A stretch of 34,821 nt of DNA, from assembly GCA_030745655.1 (NCBI GenBank), contig JASLOE010000008.1, forward strand, positions 1-34,821, given 5' to 3'. The translations under genes were made by a program, and so were the position numbers. Under the pieces are notes generated by a model, which was not told the DNA's origin, did no database searches, and worked only from the letters and a program-made list of their open reading frames with translations. This DNA comes from Nitrososphaerales archaeon. GTDB lineage: Archaea; Thermoproteota; Nitrososphaeria; Nitrososphaerales; JACPRH01. This document shows, piece after piece, positions 1 to 8,147 of this stretch; position 1 is the stretch's first letter, and each line of letters opens with the position of its first letter.

Positions 1-627
1 CTGAGAGAAATTATGCAAAGCCAATCTGCTGTAGCGGAAATTTCTGCAAGTCTTCGAAACCTAGCATTGGAACTTACTAGAATTTCTAATGATCTTAGAT
101 TACTTTCCTCTGGACCAACTACAGGTCTTGCTGAGATACGTCTACCGGCAATTGTTGCAGGCTCATCTATAATGCCTGGAAAAATAAATCCATCCATTCT
201 GGAGATGCTGGGAATGGTTGGCTTCCAAGTTGTTGGAAACGATCTTACAATATCTATGGCAGTTCAAGCTGGGCAGCTTGAGCTTAACGTTATGATGCCG
301 GTAATGGCTTTCAATATTCTATTTTCAATTGAGATTCTTACAAACGCGATTCGTCTAACGCGGACCAAATGTATTGATGGAATCGAAGCTGATAAGGCAA
401 AATGCAAACATTATGCAGATACAACTCTTGGTCTTGCTACTATCTTAAATCCAATAATTGGGTACAAAACAGCATCAGAAATCGTGAAACATGCGATTAA
501 AGAAGAAAAAACCATACTCAATGTACTAAGGGAAAAACAGATTCTACCTGAAGAAGATATTACAAAACTTTTGAACACCTCAAAAATGACTAAACCACCT
601 CCAACCCAGAATAAAAAGAAAAACTAA
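1..627 (+). CDS. aspA: Aspartate ammonia-lyase (aspartase), C-terminal part
   Basis: The reading frame is open from the first base, so the gene is cut by the window edge and only about 208 C-terminal residues are seen. It carries the signature loop of the aspartase/fumarase superfamily (GSSIMPGKINP). The downstream stretch GNDLTISMAVQAGQLELNVM is closer to aspartases than to class II fumarases, which usually read GNxATVTxGG here. Aspartase reversibly deaminates L-aspartate to fumarate and ammonia in the cytosol. The C-terminal tail ends in a short lysine-rich stretch (TQNKKKN). Fumarase cannot be fully excluded without the N-terminal half, but the motif context favours aspartase. Confidence 0.85.
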   Translation: MREIMQSQSAVAEISASLRNLALELTRISNDLRLLSSGPTTGLAEIRLPAIVAGSSIMPGKINPSILEMLGMVGFQVVGNDLTISMAVQAGQLELNVMMPVMAFNILFSIEILTNAIRLTRTKCIDGIEADKAKCKHYADTTLGLATILNPIIGYKTASEIVKHAIKEEKTILNVLREKQILPEEDITKLLNTSKMTKPPPTQNKKKN

Positions 628-776
628 TCATTTAGCTGAGCAACGTCCTTATCGCTAAATTTTAACATAAAGAAATTCACGGCGTTTTGTAAGTCTTTTA
701 CCATCAAGGGTTGGGAGTGATTCCTGAATTCATCTATTGCGGTTTGAATTTTCTCAAGAAATATTAGTATGATCTT
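624..776 (-). other. Short open frame with protein-like composition, no good start
   Basis: The 211-base gap between aspartase and the mannosidase holds a minus-strand open stretch of about 50 codons ending in TAG inside the aspartase stop region. Its last part reads like a real protein (for example QNAVNFFMLKFSDKDVAQLN). The only ATG or TTG lies near 704-707, which would leave just 26-27 residues. It may be a remnant of a degraded gene or a very short protein; chance is possible. I do not recognise it. Confidence 0.2.
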
Positions 777-838
777 CTAGAAATAGATATATTCAAGTTA
801 TCAATTGAGTTATTCGGAATTAAAGAGAGAAGTATGTT

Positions 839-3277
839 TTGAGAAGTATAAATACACAAAGATACTATGATTTCTACGGCATAATTGCTGTATCCATATC
901 AATACTATTGTTTCTAAATATCGTAAATCCCGTTTTCAATCAAGGAGAAAAAGTAATCATAGGTAATCCGCCCAATCTTACTCAATTCGTAAATCCATTT
1001 ATCGGAACCGGAAGTAACTCTCCTTTTGGTGGAGGTAACACTTTCCCAGGAGCTGCATACCCCTTGGGGATGGTTCAATGGAGTCCAGATACTATCTCGA
1101 ATCCCCCGGGTGGGTACTCTTATTATGATTCTATAATTAAAGGGTTCAGTTTAACACATTTCAGTGGTCGAGGTTGTCAAGTCTACCAGGATTTTCCTTT
1201 CATGCCATATGTTGGCAAACTTATTTATTCACCTGCAACTAACGGTTCTCTTTACTACTCTAATTTCTCACATACTAGTGAGATCGCACATCCCGCCAAT
1301 TATCAAGTCCACCTTGATGACCCAAATGTTACTGTAGAACTGAGCGTAACTCCTCATACTGGCATCGGAAAGTTTACGTATCCTGCTTCAGCATTATCAA
1401 CAATGATTATCAATACTGGGGGAAGTATCAATGGAAATACAAATTCCAGTGTGACCATAACACCTACTAAAAACGAGGTTACTGGTTCAGCTGAAAGCAA
1501 GGTTGGCTGTAGCGACAAAAAATATAAAATTTATTTTGCTGCCCAATTCGACCAATCTTTTTCTAGTTATGGAACATGGAGTGGAGTTTTTGTTAATCCT
1601 GACTCAACATCTAGTAGTGGTATCCAAACAGGTGCTTTCCTCGTCTTTAATATAAGTTCAATCAATGTTGTTCATGTTCAGGTCGGAGTTTCTTTTGTAA
1701 GCATCGCAAATGCCAAGTTGAATCTTGCTGCTGAGAATGGAAACTTCAATATTGATGCTGTAGTAAAAGAGGGTGATACTGCCTGGAACAAACATTTGCA
1801 GTCTATTCAGGTGCAAGGAGGAACATCTGATGAAGTGATATCGTTCTATACAGCTCTATATCATATCTTCTTTCATCCTAACATTTTCAATGATGTTAAC
1901 GGAGAGTATCTAGGTTTTGATGGAGAAATACATAGAGTCTCGAATGGTCATGCCCATTATGAGAATATTCCCGGTTGGGACCAGTATCGTACCATGATAG
2001 TATTACTCTCAATTCTTGCACCATCAGTTGTTAGTGATGTTGCTCAATCACTTGTAGATGATGCACATCAGGGTGATGGTCATATTCCACGTTGGGCACA
2101 AGCTAATACTGACTCTCATGGAATGAGTGGTGACGGTGGCAGCATTATGATCGCGCAAGCATACGCATATGGAGTTCGTAACTTTGATAAGATTGGTGCA
2201 CTGAACGCAATGATAAACGGACAACCAAACATAAGAGAAGGATTTGAGAATTATCAGAAGATAGGCTATGTACCAATTGATTCAGGACTTCCAGGAGCTT
2301 CCATCACCCTTGAATATTCAACTGCTGATTTTGCTATTGCCCAGTTTGCTCTTGCTCTTGGTTTAGAAGATATTTCATTAAATGTTTTACCGTCAAAAAT
2401 AATTTCTTCATTTGGCGGCATTAATGATTACTTTTTGTTCCTTCAAAGATCAGGTAACTGGCAGAATCTTTTTAATTCCTCAAGTGGATATATTCAACCA
2501 CGCAATATAGACGGCAGTTGGGCTTCTAATTTCACTTCCATCAGTAATGAAGGTTTTCAGGAGGGTAATTCAGCACAATATTCTTGGATGGTTTCACATA
2601 ACTTACGTGGTTTATTTGATGAAATGGGTGGTAACTCGGCCGCTATTAGTCGTCTTGATAAATTCTTCACCAAACTTAATGACGGATGGTACAGCCCTTA
2701 TGCATATATGGGTAATGAACCATCCGTTCAAGTTCCTTGGGAATATTATTTTGCTCAAGCACCTTCACGTACACAGGAGACAGTTCGATATATCCAGACT
2801 TTCTTATTCAGCAACACACCTGAAGGCCTACCTGGAAATGATGATGCTGGCTCAATGTCCTCTTGGTTTATATTCTCAACAATAGGAATCTATCCTATGA
2901 TTCCCGGAGTTGGTGGCTTTGTTATCGCTAGCCCACTTTTTGATTCGGTGACATTGAACATAGCAGGTGAACATAAAATACAGATCAATGCAGATGAGTT
3001 AAAGATCAATGCGAATGAGCTGCCGATAAATGTGACAAAAAACTCCAACGTCGATGTCTATGGTCAAAACCTTGCTGATGTTCAAATCTCTACTTACGGT
3101 CAAAGATCTGCATATGTTCATAGTCTTAAGATCAATGGTCAAAATACTACAAGTTTATGGATTCCATGGGTAATGATCCAAAAAGGTGCTACACTCAACT
3201 TCACCTTGAGCAGTAACCCTTCCAAATTGGGAAGTAATCCAGAAGATGCACCGCCTTCATTTTCTCCCCATCCATAA
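839..3277 (+). CDS. Secreted GH92-family alpha-1,2-mannosidase-like glycosidase
   Basis: This is an 812-residue protein with a single hydrophobic segment at about residues 11-30, read as a signal peptide or anchor, followed by the GH92 N-terminal block (NPFIGTG then FGGGNTFPGAAYPLGM). The catalytic domain keeps EGNSAQY (E575, the position of the family's general acid), GNEP at 625-628 and GNDDAGSMSSWF at 666-677, whose aspartates act as general base in characterised members. GH92 enzymes are calcium-dependent exo-acting inverting alpha-mannosidases, so an extracellular role in trimming mannosyl glycans is likely. The start is TTG at 839, because the ATG five bases upstream meets a stop after one codon. 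Length is typical of the family. The SDR gene follows 26-41 bases after the stop. Confidence 0.92.
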   Translation: MRSINTQRYYDFYGIIAVSISILLFLNIVNPVFNQGEKVIIGNPPNLTQFVNPFIGTGSNSPFGGGNTFPGAAYPLGMVQWSPDTISNPPGGYSYYDSIIKGFSLTHFSGRGCQVYQDFPFMPYVGKLIYSPATNGSLYYSNFSHTSEIAHPANYQVHLDDPNVTVELSVTPHTGIGKFTYPASALSTMIINTGGSINGNTNSSVTITPTKNEVTGSAESKVGCSDKKYKIYFAAQFDQSFSSYGTWSGVFVNPDSTSSSGIQTGAFLVFNISSINVVHVQVGVSFVSIANAKLNLAAENGNFNIDAVVKEGDTAWNKHLQSIQVQGGTSDEVISFYTALYHIFFHPNIFNDVNGEYLGFDGEIHRVSNGHAHYENIPGWDQYRTMIVLLSILAPSVVSDVAQSLVDDAHQGDGHIPRWAQANTDSHGMSGDGGSIMIAQAYAYGVRNFDKIGALNAMINGQPNIREGFENYQKIGYVPIDSGLPGASITLEYSTADFAIAQFALALGLEDISLNVLPSKIISSFGGINDYFLFLQRSGNWQNLFNSSSGYIQPRNIDGSWASNFTSISNEGFQEGNSAQYSWMVSHNLRGLFDEMGGNSAAISRLDKFFTKLNDGWYSPYAYMGNEPSVQVPWEYYFAQAPSRTQETVRYIQTFLFSNTPEGLPGNDDAGSMSSWFIFSTIGIYPMIPGVGGFVIASPLFDSVTLNIAGEHKIQINADELKINANELPINVTKNSNVDVYGQNLADVQISTYGQRSAYVHSLKINGQNTTSLWIPWVMIQKGATLNFTLSSNPSKLGSNPEDAPPSFSPHP

Positions 3278-3312
3278 GTGGCACAAGTTTATCATCTATC
3301 TGATTGAGATGT

Positions 3313-4278
3313 ATGGAAATGGAAAGTAGTAAATTACCTTCTGGGTTAATTAAAAAGAAGTGGGCTACAACCGATATTCCAGACCTTTCTGGAAAGACGG
3401 CTATAATCACAGGTGCCAACAGTGGAACTGGATATGAAGTATCTAAGGCTCTTGCATCCAAAGGTGCAGAAGTAATAATGGCGTGTAGAAATGTTGAAAA
3501 AGGAGAATTAGCGGCAGCCAAGATTAAGGAAGAATTTCCCAAGTCTTCTTTAAAATTTATGGTTTTAGATCTTGCAGATTTATCTTCTATTAAGAATTTT
3601 TCTAACATATTTCATGAAAAAAATGATTCATTAGATATTTTGTGTAATAATGCAGGTGTTATGGCAACACCTCAAGTTAAAACAAAGGATGGGTTTGAGT
3701 TACAGTTTGGAACAAACCATTTGGGTCATTTTGCGTTAACTGGACTTTTATTGGATAAACTTCTTGGGACTTCGAAGTCAAGAATTGTGAATGTAAGTAG
3801 CATTGCGCATATGGGGGGTAAAATTGATTTTGATGATCTTATGAATGAGAAGAAATACAGTAGGTTTCCAGTATATTCTCAAAGTAAACTTGCTAATCTA
3901 TTATTTACTTATGAATTACAGAGAAGACTCAAGGCAAACGGGTATAACACAATAAGTGTTGGTTCTCATCCTGGTTTATCTCGAACAAATCTAGGATCAT
4001 CAGGATTTGGCTATGGGAAGGGAAATATTTTGAAATCGATAATAGGTTTCTTTGCTAAACTTACATGTCAAAGTGCGGCAATGGGGGCTCTTCCAATTCT
4101 CTATGCTAGTACATCTTTAGATGTAAATGGTGGAGAATATATAGGTCCTAGAGGTTTTAGAGAATTTTGGGGTTATCCTAAGAAAGTTGAATCGAGTAAG
4201 GATTCTCACGATGAGGAAATTGCAGAGAAACTGTGGAGTATATCTACAGATTTAACACAAGTCCATTATCATTTTTAG
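3313..4278 (+). CDS. Short-chain dehydrogenase/reductase, retinol dehydrogenase-like
   Basis: This is an NAD(P)-dependent Rossmann oxidoreductase of the SDR family. Visible motifs are TGANSGTG near residues 33-40 (dinucleotide binding), CNNAG near 113, VNVSS (catalytic Ser region) and YSQSK (catalytic Tyr and Lys). The block SSIAHMGGKIDFDDL is characteristic of the retinol dehydrogenase/WW-domain oxidoreductase-like SDR subgroup. The substrate cannot be read from sequence. The frame is open from a TTG at 3304, but ATG 3313 or 3319 is the more natural start. It lies just downstream of the mannosidase on the same strand. A clear paralog lies at 22145-23002. Confidence 0.9.
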   Translation: MEMESSKLPSGLIKKKWATTDIPDLSGKTAIITGANSGTGYEVSKALASKGAEVIMACRNVEKGELAAAKIKEEFPKSSLKFMVLDLADLSSIKNFSNIFHEKNDSLDILCNNAGVMATPQVKTKDGFELQFGTNHLGHFALTGLLLDKLLGTSKSRIVNVSSIAHMGGKIDFDDLMNEKKYSRFPVYSQSKLANLLFTYELQRRLKANGYNTISVGSHPGLSRTNLGSSGFGYGKGNILKSIIGFFAKLTCQSAAMGALPILYASTSLDVNGGEYIGPRGFREFWGYPKKVESSKDSHDEEIAEKLWSISTDLTQVHYHF

Positions 4279-4341
4279 GTTGGTATCTAGAAATAAAAGA
4301 GTTCCACTTTTACAGAATCTAATTTTCTATGAATGTGATAA

Positions 4342-4557
4342 TCAGTTGGTAAAGAAGTCTAGTAATTGTGCTGCCTTGCTTGCTCGTCCCATCTCATACA
4401 TCTCTACAAAACCACATTTTTCACATATTACAACATAATATTTATGCCGCTGAATATTCAGGAAACGAGAAATGCCTACACCAGTAAGTACATGTTTTTC
4501 GATTTTGTTTTTTTTATGTCCACATTTTAAACAGCTAAATTCTTTATTATTAGTCAT
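4342..4557 (-). CDS. Small zinc-ribbon nucleic-acid-binding-type protein (DUF2082-like)
   Basis: This 71-residue protein has two CxxC knuckles, C9/C12 and C45/C48, separated by a basic stretch. The pattern CLKCG, then TGVGISRFLNIQ, then VICEKCGFVEMYE matches the DUF2082 zinc-ribbon family annotated as nucleic-acid-binding. It probably folds as a single zinc ribbon; a biological role is not established. It starts at ATG 4557 and converges with the SDR gene upstream. Confidence 0.7.
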   Translation of the reverse strand: MTNNKEFSCLKCGHKKNKIEKHVLTGVGISRFLNIQRHKYYVVICEKCGFVEMYEMGRASKAAQLLDFFTN

Positions 4558-4691
4558 TTATCTCGGATTAAAATAATACACAGTTTGCATTTAAATTATT
4601 GCTTTTTAACTACAAGAACGTGTTTCATCTTCGTGCTTGATGTTAAACTATATCTTTAAGAGATATGTTTGATTTGTAGAAGGAATTGTAA

Positions 4692-5516
4692 TTGAAGACG
4701 ATCGTAATAGGGGCTCTAGTTGCGATTATAATTGTGAGTGCTGTAGTGGGCTTTCTTGTTTTAAATTCTAGAGATGACGTAGAAAATTTAACAACAACAA
4801 CTACATCGATCAAGACTGTGGTACAATCCCTTGACGAGCAACCTAAGTCTGAACAACCGGAATCGGAGAAACCATTGCATAGTTCTCCTCTCCTTGAGAA
4901 AATAACGTTAAACATTCCATTTGACCCTGAAGACCCTATTCAAGGAATAATGCCTATGGGTGAAACGATAGAACATCCGGATGATGGAGAATTTACAGGA
5001 GGTCATCCAGGTATAGATTTTCAATGGTATTATCATCCAGATGGCCGACCAAAAGTCTTTGCTTCCGCTGCAGGAGTAATTCATCTTGTAGAACCAGATG
5101 AAGATGGTGCATTTGATGTAACCATTCTTCATGATGATTTTAACGTAATAACTGATACTGTAAAAAAAACTTACTATACATTGGTTGGTCCAATTGACTC
5201 TGATTTCGAATTCAAAGTTGGTGACAGAATTGAGGCTGGCAGTTTCTTAGGCTATGTACATAAATATCCACCAGAAAAACTTCCTCCCAATGTTTACATG
5301 ATTCATTGGGAATTTGGATTTCTGGAAACGTGGATTTCAATGGAAAGGCCTCCGCCAGAAGGTTGGCTTCACAGAAATCGTCTTTGTCCTATGACATATT
5401 TCAATGAAGAATCTAGAGAACTCTTAGAAGAAATATGGTCTAGACCTGACAGCTATGAACATAAAGACCAGTTCCCTTACTTGTGCAACAATGTTTATCA
5501 TGGAAAAAACGAATGA
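4692..5516 (+). CDS. Membrane-anchored M23/LytM-like protein with altered metal motif
   Basis: This 274-residue protein has an N-terminal transmembrane anchor (about residues 4-25) and a Thr/Ser/Glu/Pro-rich linker to about residue 70. The outer domain looks like the lysostaphin/M23 fold. H105 and D109 form the HxxxD pair (HPGID), ASAAGVI and VTILHDD match the central strands, and VGDRIEAGSFLGYV matches the typical outer strand. The last motif reads H205-W-E207, where M23 peptidases have HxH. The Glu could be an alternative ligand or mark loss of peptidase activity. Archaea lack murein, so the target is unknown. The start is TTG 4692, with AAGGAA upstream. It converges on another lysostaphin-like gene, 14 bases apart. 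Confidence 0.65.
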   Translation: MKTIVIGALVAIIIVSAVVGFLVLNSRDDVENLTTTTTSIKTVVQSLDEQPKSEQPESEKPLHSSPLLEKITLNIPFDPEDPIQGIMPMGETIEHPDDGEFTGGHPGIDFQWYYHPDGRPKVFASAAGVIHLVEPDEDGAFDVTILHDDFNVITDTVKKTYYTLVGPIDSDFEFKVGDRIEAGSFLGYVHKYPPEKLPPNVYMIHWEFGFLETWISMERPPPEGWLHRNRLCPMTYFNEESRELLEEIWSRPDSYEHKDQFPYLCNNVYHGKNE

Positions 5517-5530
5517 TTGTTCTAAATAAT

Positions 5531-6499
5531 TTAGTTTTCTGTTTTTGTGTATTTGTAGTTTGGCTTGTATTGTTCAGTTGGTAATTGGTAGTTTTCGCAT
5601 GTGAATGGGTATGCAAGTACTCCTTTTGGATAGGTTGTGTTTGGGGTGTAGCATTTCCAGAAGAAGAATGAGCCTGGTTGTACCCAGTGTAGGTACTTGT
5701 TTCCTTGTTGTACAGTTGGGTTTATGGTTGTGTGTTGTACTTTGAAGCGAAATGGTGCCATACTGTGGTTACCTACACTTCCTGCATACCCAATTAGTTC
5801 TCCCCTTTTCACACTGTATCCAAGCAAAGCATTACAAGAATCAGTGTCTCCTTTATGCACCTCTGCATCTCTGAATCCTGAATATAGGTGTCCTTTTGCT
5901 TGCCTTGTTCCTTGCCACTCTTCTATTTCGCTACAATCAGGGTTTATGTTATGGCCAAGTAAAAGGGGTGAACTAAGTAAATGGTAGGTACATATTACCA
6001 TGTTTGGCCACTCAGGACTTTCTGATTCGAAGCATAACTCTAAATCATTGTAAGGAACCTGTGTTTCATTATCTCTACTACCTCTATATTCTGCGTTCCG
6101 GTTATCAAAACCGATAAATCTCATATCAATAGGTGCCAATACAGGTTCACCATGACCTAATTCAAACTCCATACTAGTCTTAGTAGCATAAGCCGGCCAA
6201 TCTGGTTGACCACCCGTTTTAGGGCCCAATGTAATCATACCGGGGTCAGCACCAGTACCAAAAACATGCGAATGAGTGTTTATCCCATCCATACTAGACG
6301 GCGCAAAAGTAACTGCAGATGCACTTGTATCTGGTACCCCACCAGGGGCGTCATCTTCAATATCATCTTCGATTTCTGGTATTTCAATATCATCTTCGAT
6401 TTCTGGTATTGATTCTTCCTGCAAACCAGACATATATCCTACAATTACAAATGAGAAAAATGCAGCAATAACAAATAATAAGATATTTCTTGCTTTCAC
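5531..6499 (-). CDS. Membrane-anchored extracytoplasmic protein, lysostaphin-like
   Basis: This 322-residue protein starts at GTG 6499. A hydrophobic anchor at about residues 5-23 is followed by an acidic linker that contains a perfect nine-residue duplication (IPEIEDDIE twice). The outer part has strands reminiscent of M23/LytM domains (GHGEPVLAPIDM near 115-126, MVICTYHLL near 167-175, VKRGELIGYAGSVGNHS near 230-246). I do not find a full HxxxD plus HxH metal site, so catalysis is doubtful. At least six cysteines in the outer domain suggest disulfides. It lies tail-to-tail with the other lysostaphin-like gene, which suggests related surface roles. Confidence 0.55.
   Translation of the reverse strand: MKARNILLFVIAAFFSFVIVGYMSGLQEESIPEIEDDIEIPEIEDDIEDDAPGGVPDTSASAVTFAPSSMDGINTHSHVFGTGADPGMITLGPKTGGQPDWPAYATKTSMEFELGHGEPVLAPIDMRFIGFDNRNAEYRGSRDNETQVPYNDLELCFESESPEWPNMVICTYHLLSSPLLLGHNINPDCSEIEEWQGTRQAKGHLYSGFRDAEVHKGDTDSCNALLGYSVKRGELIGYAGSVGNHSMAPFRFKVQHTTINPTVQQGNKYLHWVQPGSFFFWKCYTPNTTYPKGVLAYPFTCENYQLPTEQYKPNYKYTKTEN
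6357..6410. repeat. Perfect 27-bp tandem duplication in the acidic linker
   Basis: Bases 6357-6383 and 6384-6410 are identical. The unit is nine codons, so the frame is kept and the encoded linker gains a second copy of an acidic nonapeptide. No base differs between copies, which points to a recent slippage event. Confidence 0.95.
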
Positions 6500-6521
6500 T
6501 TAATGAAATAATTCGGATGTG

Positions 6522-6532
6522 ATGTATATATC
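6522..6532 (-). promoter_or_regulatory. TATA box for the lysostaphin-like gene at 5531-6499
   Basis: On the minus strand this reads GATATATAC, about 25-28 bases upstream of the GTG start at 6499. That spacing would place the transcription start at or next to the start codon, giving a leaderless mRNA, which is common in archaea. Confidence 0.5.
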
Positions 6533-6603
6533 TCTATTCATACCTCAAGATATTATATGAAAAACATATTTTGCTGTAATTAAATAAATCCAAGAAAAAA
6601 CTG

Positions 6604-6710
6604 TGCCGAGGGCAGGACTTGAACCTGCGACGACCCGGTCTTCAGCCGGGTGTTAAAGGAATTAAGCCCTCTCTCCTTAGCCTCGTAGGATCAGGCTGAG
6701 CTACCTCGGC
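6604..6710 (-). tRNA. tRNA-Phe (GAA) with D-arm insertions
   Basis: The acceptor stem GCCGAGG pairs perfectly with CCTCGGC, with A73. The anticodon stem CCCGG/CCGGG encloses CTGAAGA, with anticodon GAA at 6643-6641. The T-arm is GCAGG TTCAAGT CCTGC. The gene is 107 bases long; a normal tRNA is about 74. The extra 33 bases lie in the D-arm. Removing 6691-6677 (15 bases) and 6670-6653 (18 bases) restores AGCCTG+GGAGAG+CA, the usual archaeal Phe D-arm. A four-base pairing, TCCT with AGGA, spans the first site. Exact splice points are uncertain by a few bases, and an alternative single-intron reading leaves no G18G19. Confidence 0.85.
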
Positions 6711-6880
6711 GCAATCTAAGGTGAGAATAAGAGAGTTATTATTTTTATCGTATGTACAAATAGATTAATTATATCTGAATGATTCTAGTAAAGTAGTAAA
6801 TCTATAATTTAAATAAAGTACAGCAATATTCAAATAAATAATTAGATTACTAAAGAATTATTGTGCCATAGCATTAATAT

Positions 6881-7258
6881 CTATTCCTGCTGAATAAGTT
6901 CTATCCAAATATCATTTGGATCCTTGATAAAGGCTATTCTTTTTAGAGAATTAGCCAGAAAATAGGGTTCTTTCGCAATTTTCACCCCCTTACGTTTGAG
7001 ATCAGCAATAGATCTATCCATGTCTTTCACTCCTAATGCTAAGTGGTCTAATTGATCTCCCTCTGAATAATCTTGTTTGTTACACCAAAATGTGAGTTCT
7101 ATTCTGTAATCAGTTTGGTCATCTTCCAGGAAAGCAATCTCAGCATTATTTTCAGGTATTTCTCTACGATTTACAAGTTTTAATCCAAAATTCTCAGTAT
7201 AAAATTTTATTGTTTCATTCATATTCTTTACTGTAATAGATGTATGAAGAAGCTTCAT
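6881..7258 (-). CDS. Glyoxalase I-like VOC metalloprotein
   Basis: This 125-residue vicinal-oxygen-chelate protein has the two beta-alpha-beta-beta-beta repeats expected for glyoxalase I. The predicted metal ligands H5, E54, H72 and E120 sit at almost the same positions as in bacterial GloA. Glyoxalase I converts the methylglyoxal-thiol hemithioacetal to the lactoyl thioester. Archaea often lack glutathione, so the thiol cofactor, or even this exact reaction, is open. Methylmalonyl-CoA epimerase is a related alternative, but the length and ligand spacing fit GloA better. It stands alone between tRNA-Phe and the peptidase cluster. Confidence 0.75.
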   Translation of the reverse strand: MKLLHTSITVKNMNETIKFYTENFGLKLVNRREIPENNAEIAFLEDDQTDYRIELTFWCNKQDYSEGDQLDHLALGVKDMDRSIADLKRKGVKIAKEPYFLANSLKRIAFIKDPNDIWIELIQQE

Positions 7259-7325
7259 AATTCACTGGATTATTATCTGTCTGTAAAAGCTTTTTGAATT
7301 AATATTTTTATGTTCTCTTAGTTAG

Positions 7326-8147
7326 CTAATCTATTGTTTTACTTTCGCTTAAAGCTGCGCAAGCCTTTCTAAGTTTATCTTCCTCTACTGGATAATTAAG
7401 TTCAACCTTAAAACTTGTAGTCTTAGGATCAAATGTAAGAAGTATCCCATAATACGTCTCCCGTATTGTTAGACTCATTGCGTCTTTCCATTCCACACTT
7501 TTTAGGTAGCTATCCCATTCTTTTCCAGTTTCTTCTTTAGGTTTCTCAAGAATTTTATCTTTCGGAGCAAATAGAGTCAATTTATTATTAGATATTTGTA
7601 CAAAAGAAATTGTAGGTTGCTCATCATTTCCAATTGATGGGCTAAGTATTTTATTACCCAATTTATCTGAATTAGTTTCTATTTTGAACTTCAAGCTGGT
7701 CTCATCATCTAAAATATCTTTGATTAATGATATATCAGATATTGTTTCCTTCACTTTCTCTTCGATAATTGCACCGTAACCAATACAATTAACATATGTT
7801 AATTTGCCTACCTGTAACCCATGTTTTACAGAAGGCTCCAAAACTTTATGATAATGTTCTATCATACTGCCAAGGTCCTGGCCATAGATATTCTTGAATC
7901 TACTGTCCCTCAATTGATGACCATCTTGACTTTGAACAATAAAGTAAACTATCAAACTATCGATATTAGGTGATGAATACACCTTTTCCGAGGAAACATT
8001 CTTATCAGTATCGTCATTGTCGAAGAAAAGTTTCCTTTTTGTATCGAAACACTTACCTATCGATCCGGTTACCTTTCGCATCTCACCAAACTTGGTTTCA
8101 AATTCTTCAAGGTACTTCTCAGTTTCTATGATCTTTTCTTCATTCAT
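7326..8147 (-). CDS. Uncharacterised protein coupled to a Xaa-Pro peptidase
   Basis: I do not recognise this 273-residue protein. It is soluble (no hydrophobic segment long enough to span a membrane), charged and mixed alpha/beta by eye. A helical N-terminus (to about 30) precedes the main body, which contains QVGKLTYVNCIGYGAIIEEK near 113-132. A C-terminal region (SLTIRETYYGILLTFDP near 225-241) looks like beta strands. Its ATG overlaps the TGA of the upstream peptidase gene by four bases (ATGA), so the two are probably translationally coupled and act in the same process. Confidence 0.75.
   Translation of the reverse strand: MNEEKIIETEKYLEEFETKFGEMRKVTGSIGKCFDTKRKLFFDNDDTDKNVSSEKVYSSPNIDSLIVYFIVQSQDGHQLRDSRFKNIYGQDLGSMIEHYHKVLEPSVKHGLQVGKLTYVNCIGYGAIIEEKVKETISDISLIKDILDDETSLKFKIETNSDKLGNKILSPSIGNDEQPTISFVQISNNKLTLFAPKDKILEKPKEETGKEWDSYLKSVEWKDAMSLTIRETYYGILLTFDPKTTSFKVELNYPVEEDKLRKACAALSESKTID

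Noticed and set aside
3201-3608. Minus-strand open frame of 135 codons
   Set aside because: It spans the junction opposite the mannosidase end and SDR start, both supported by motifs.
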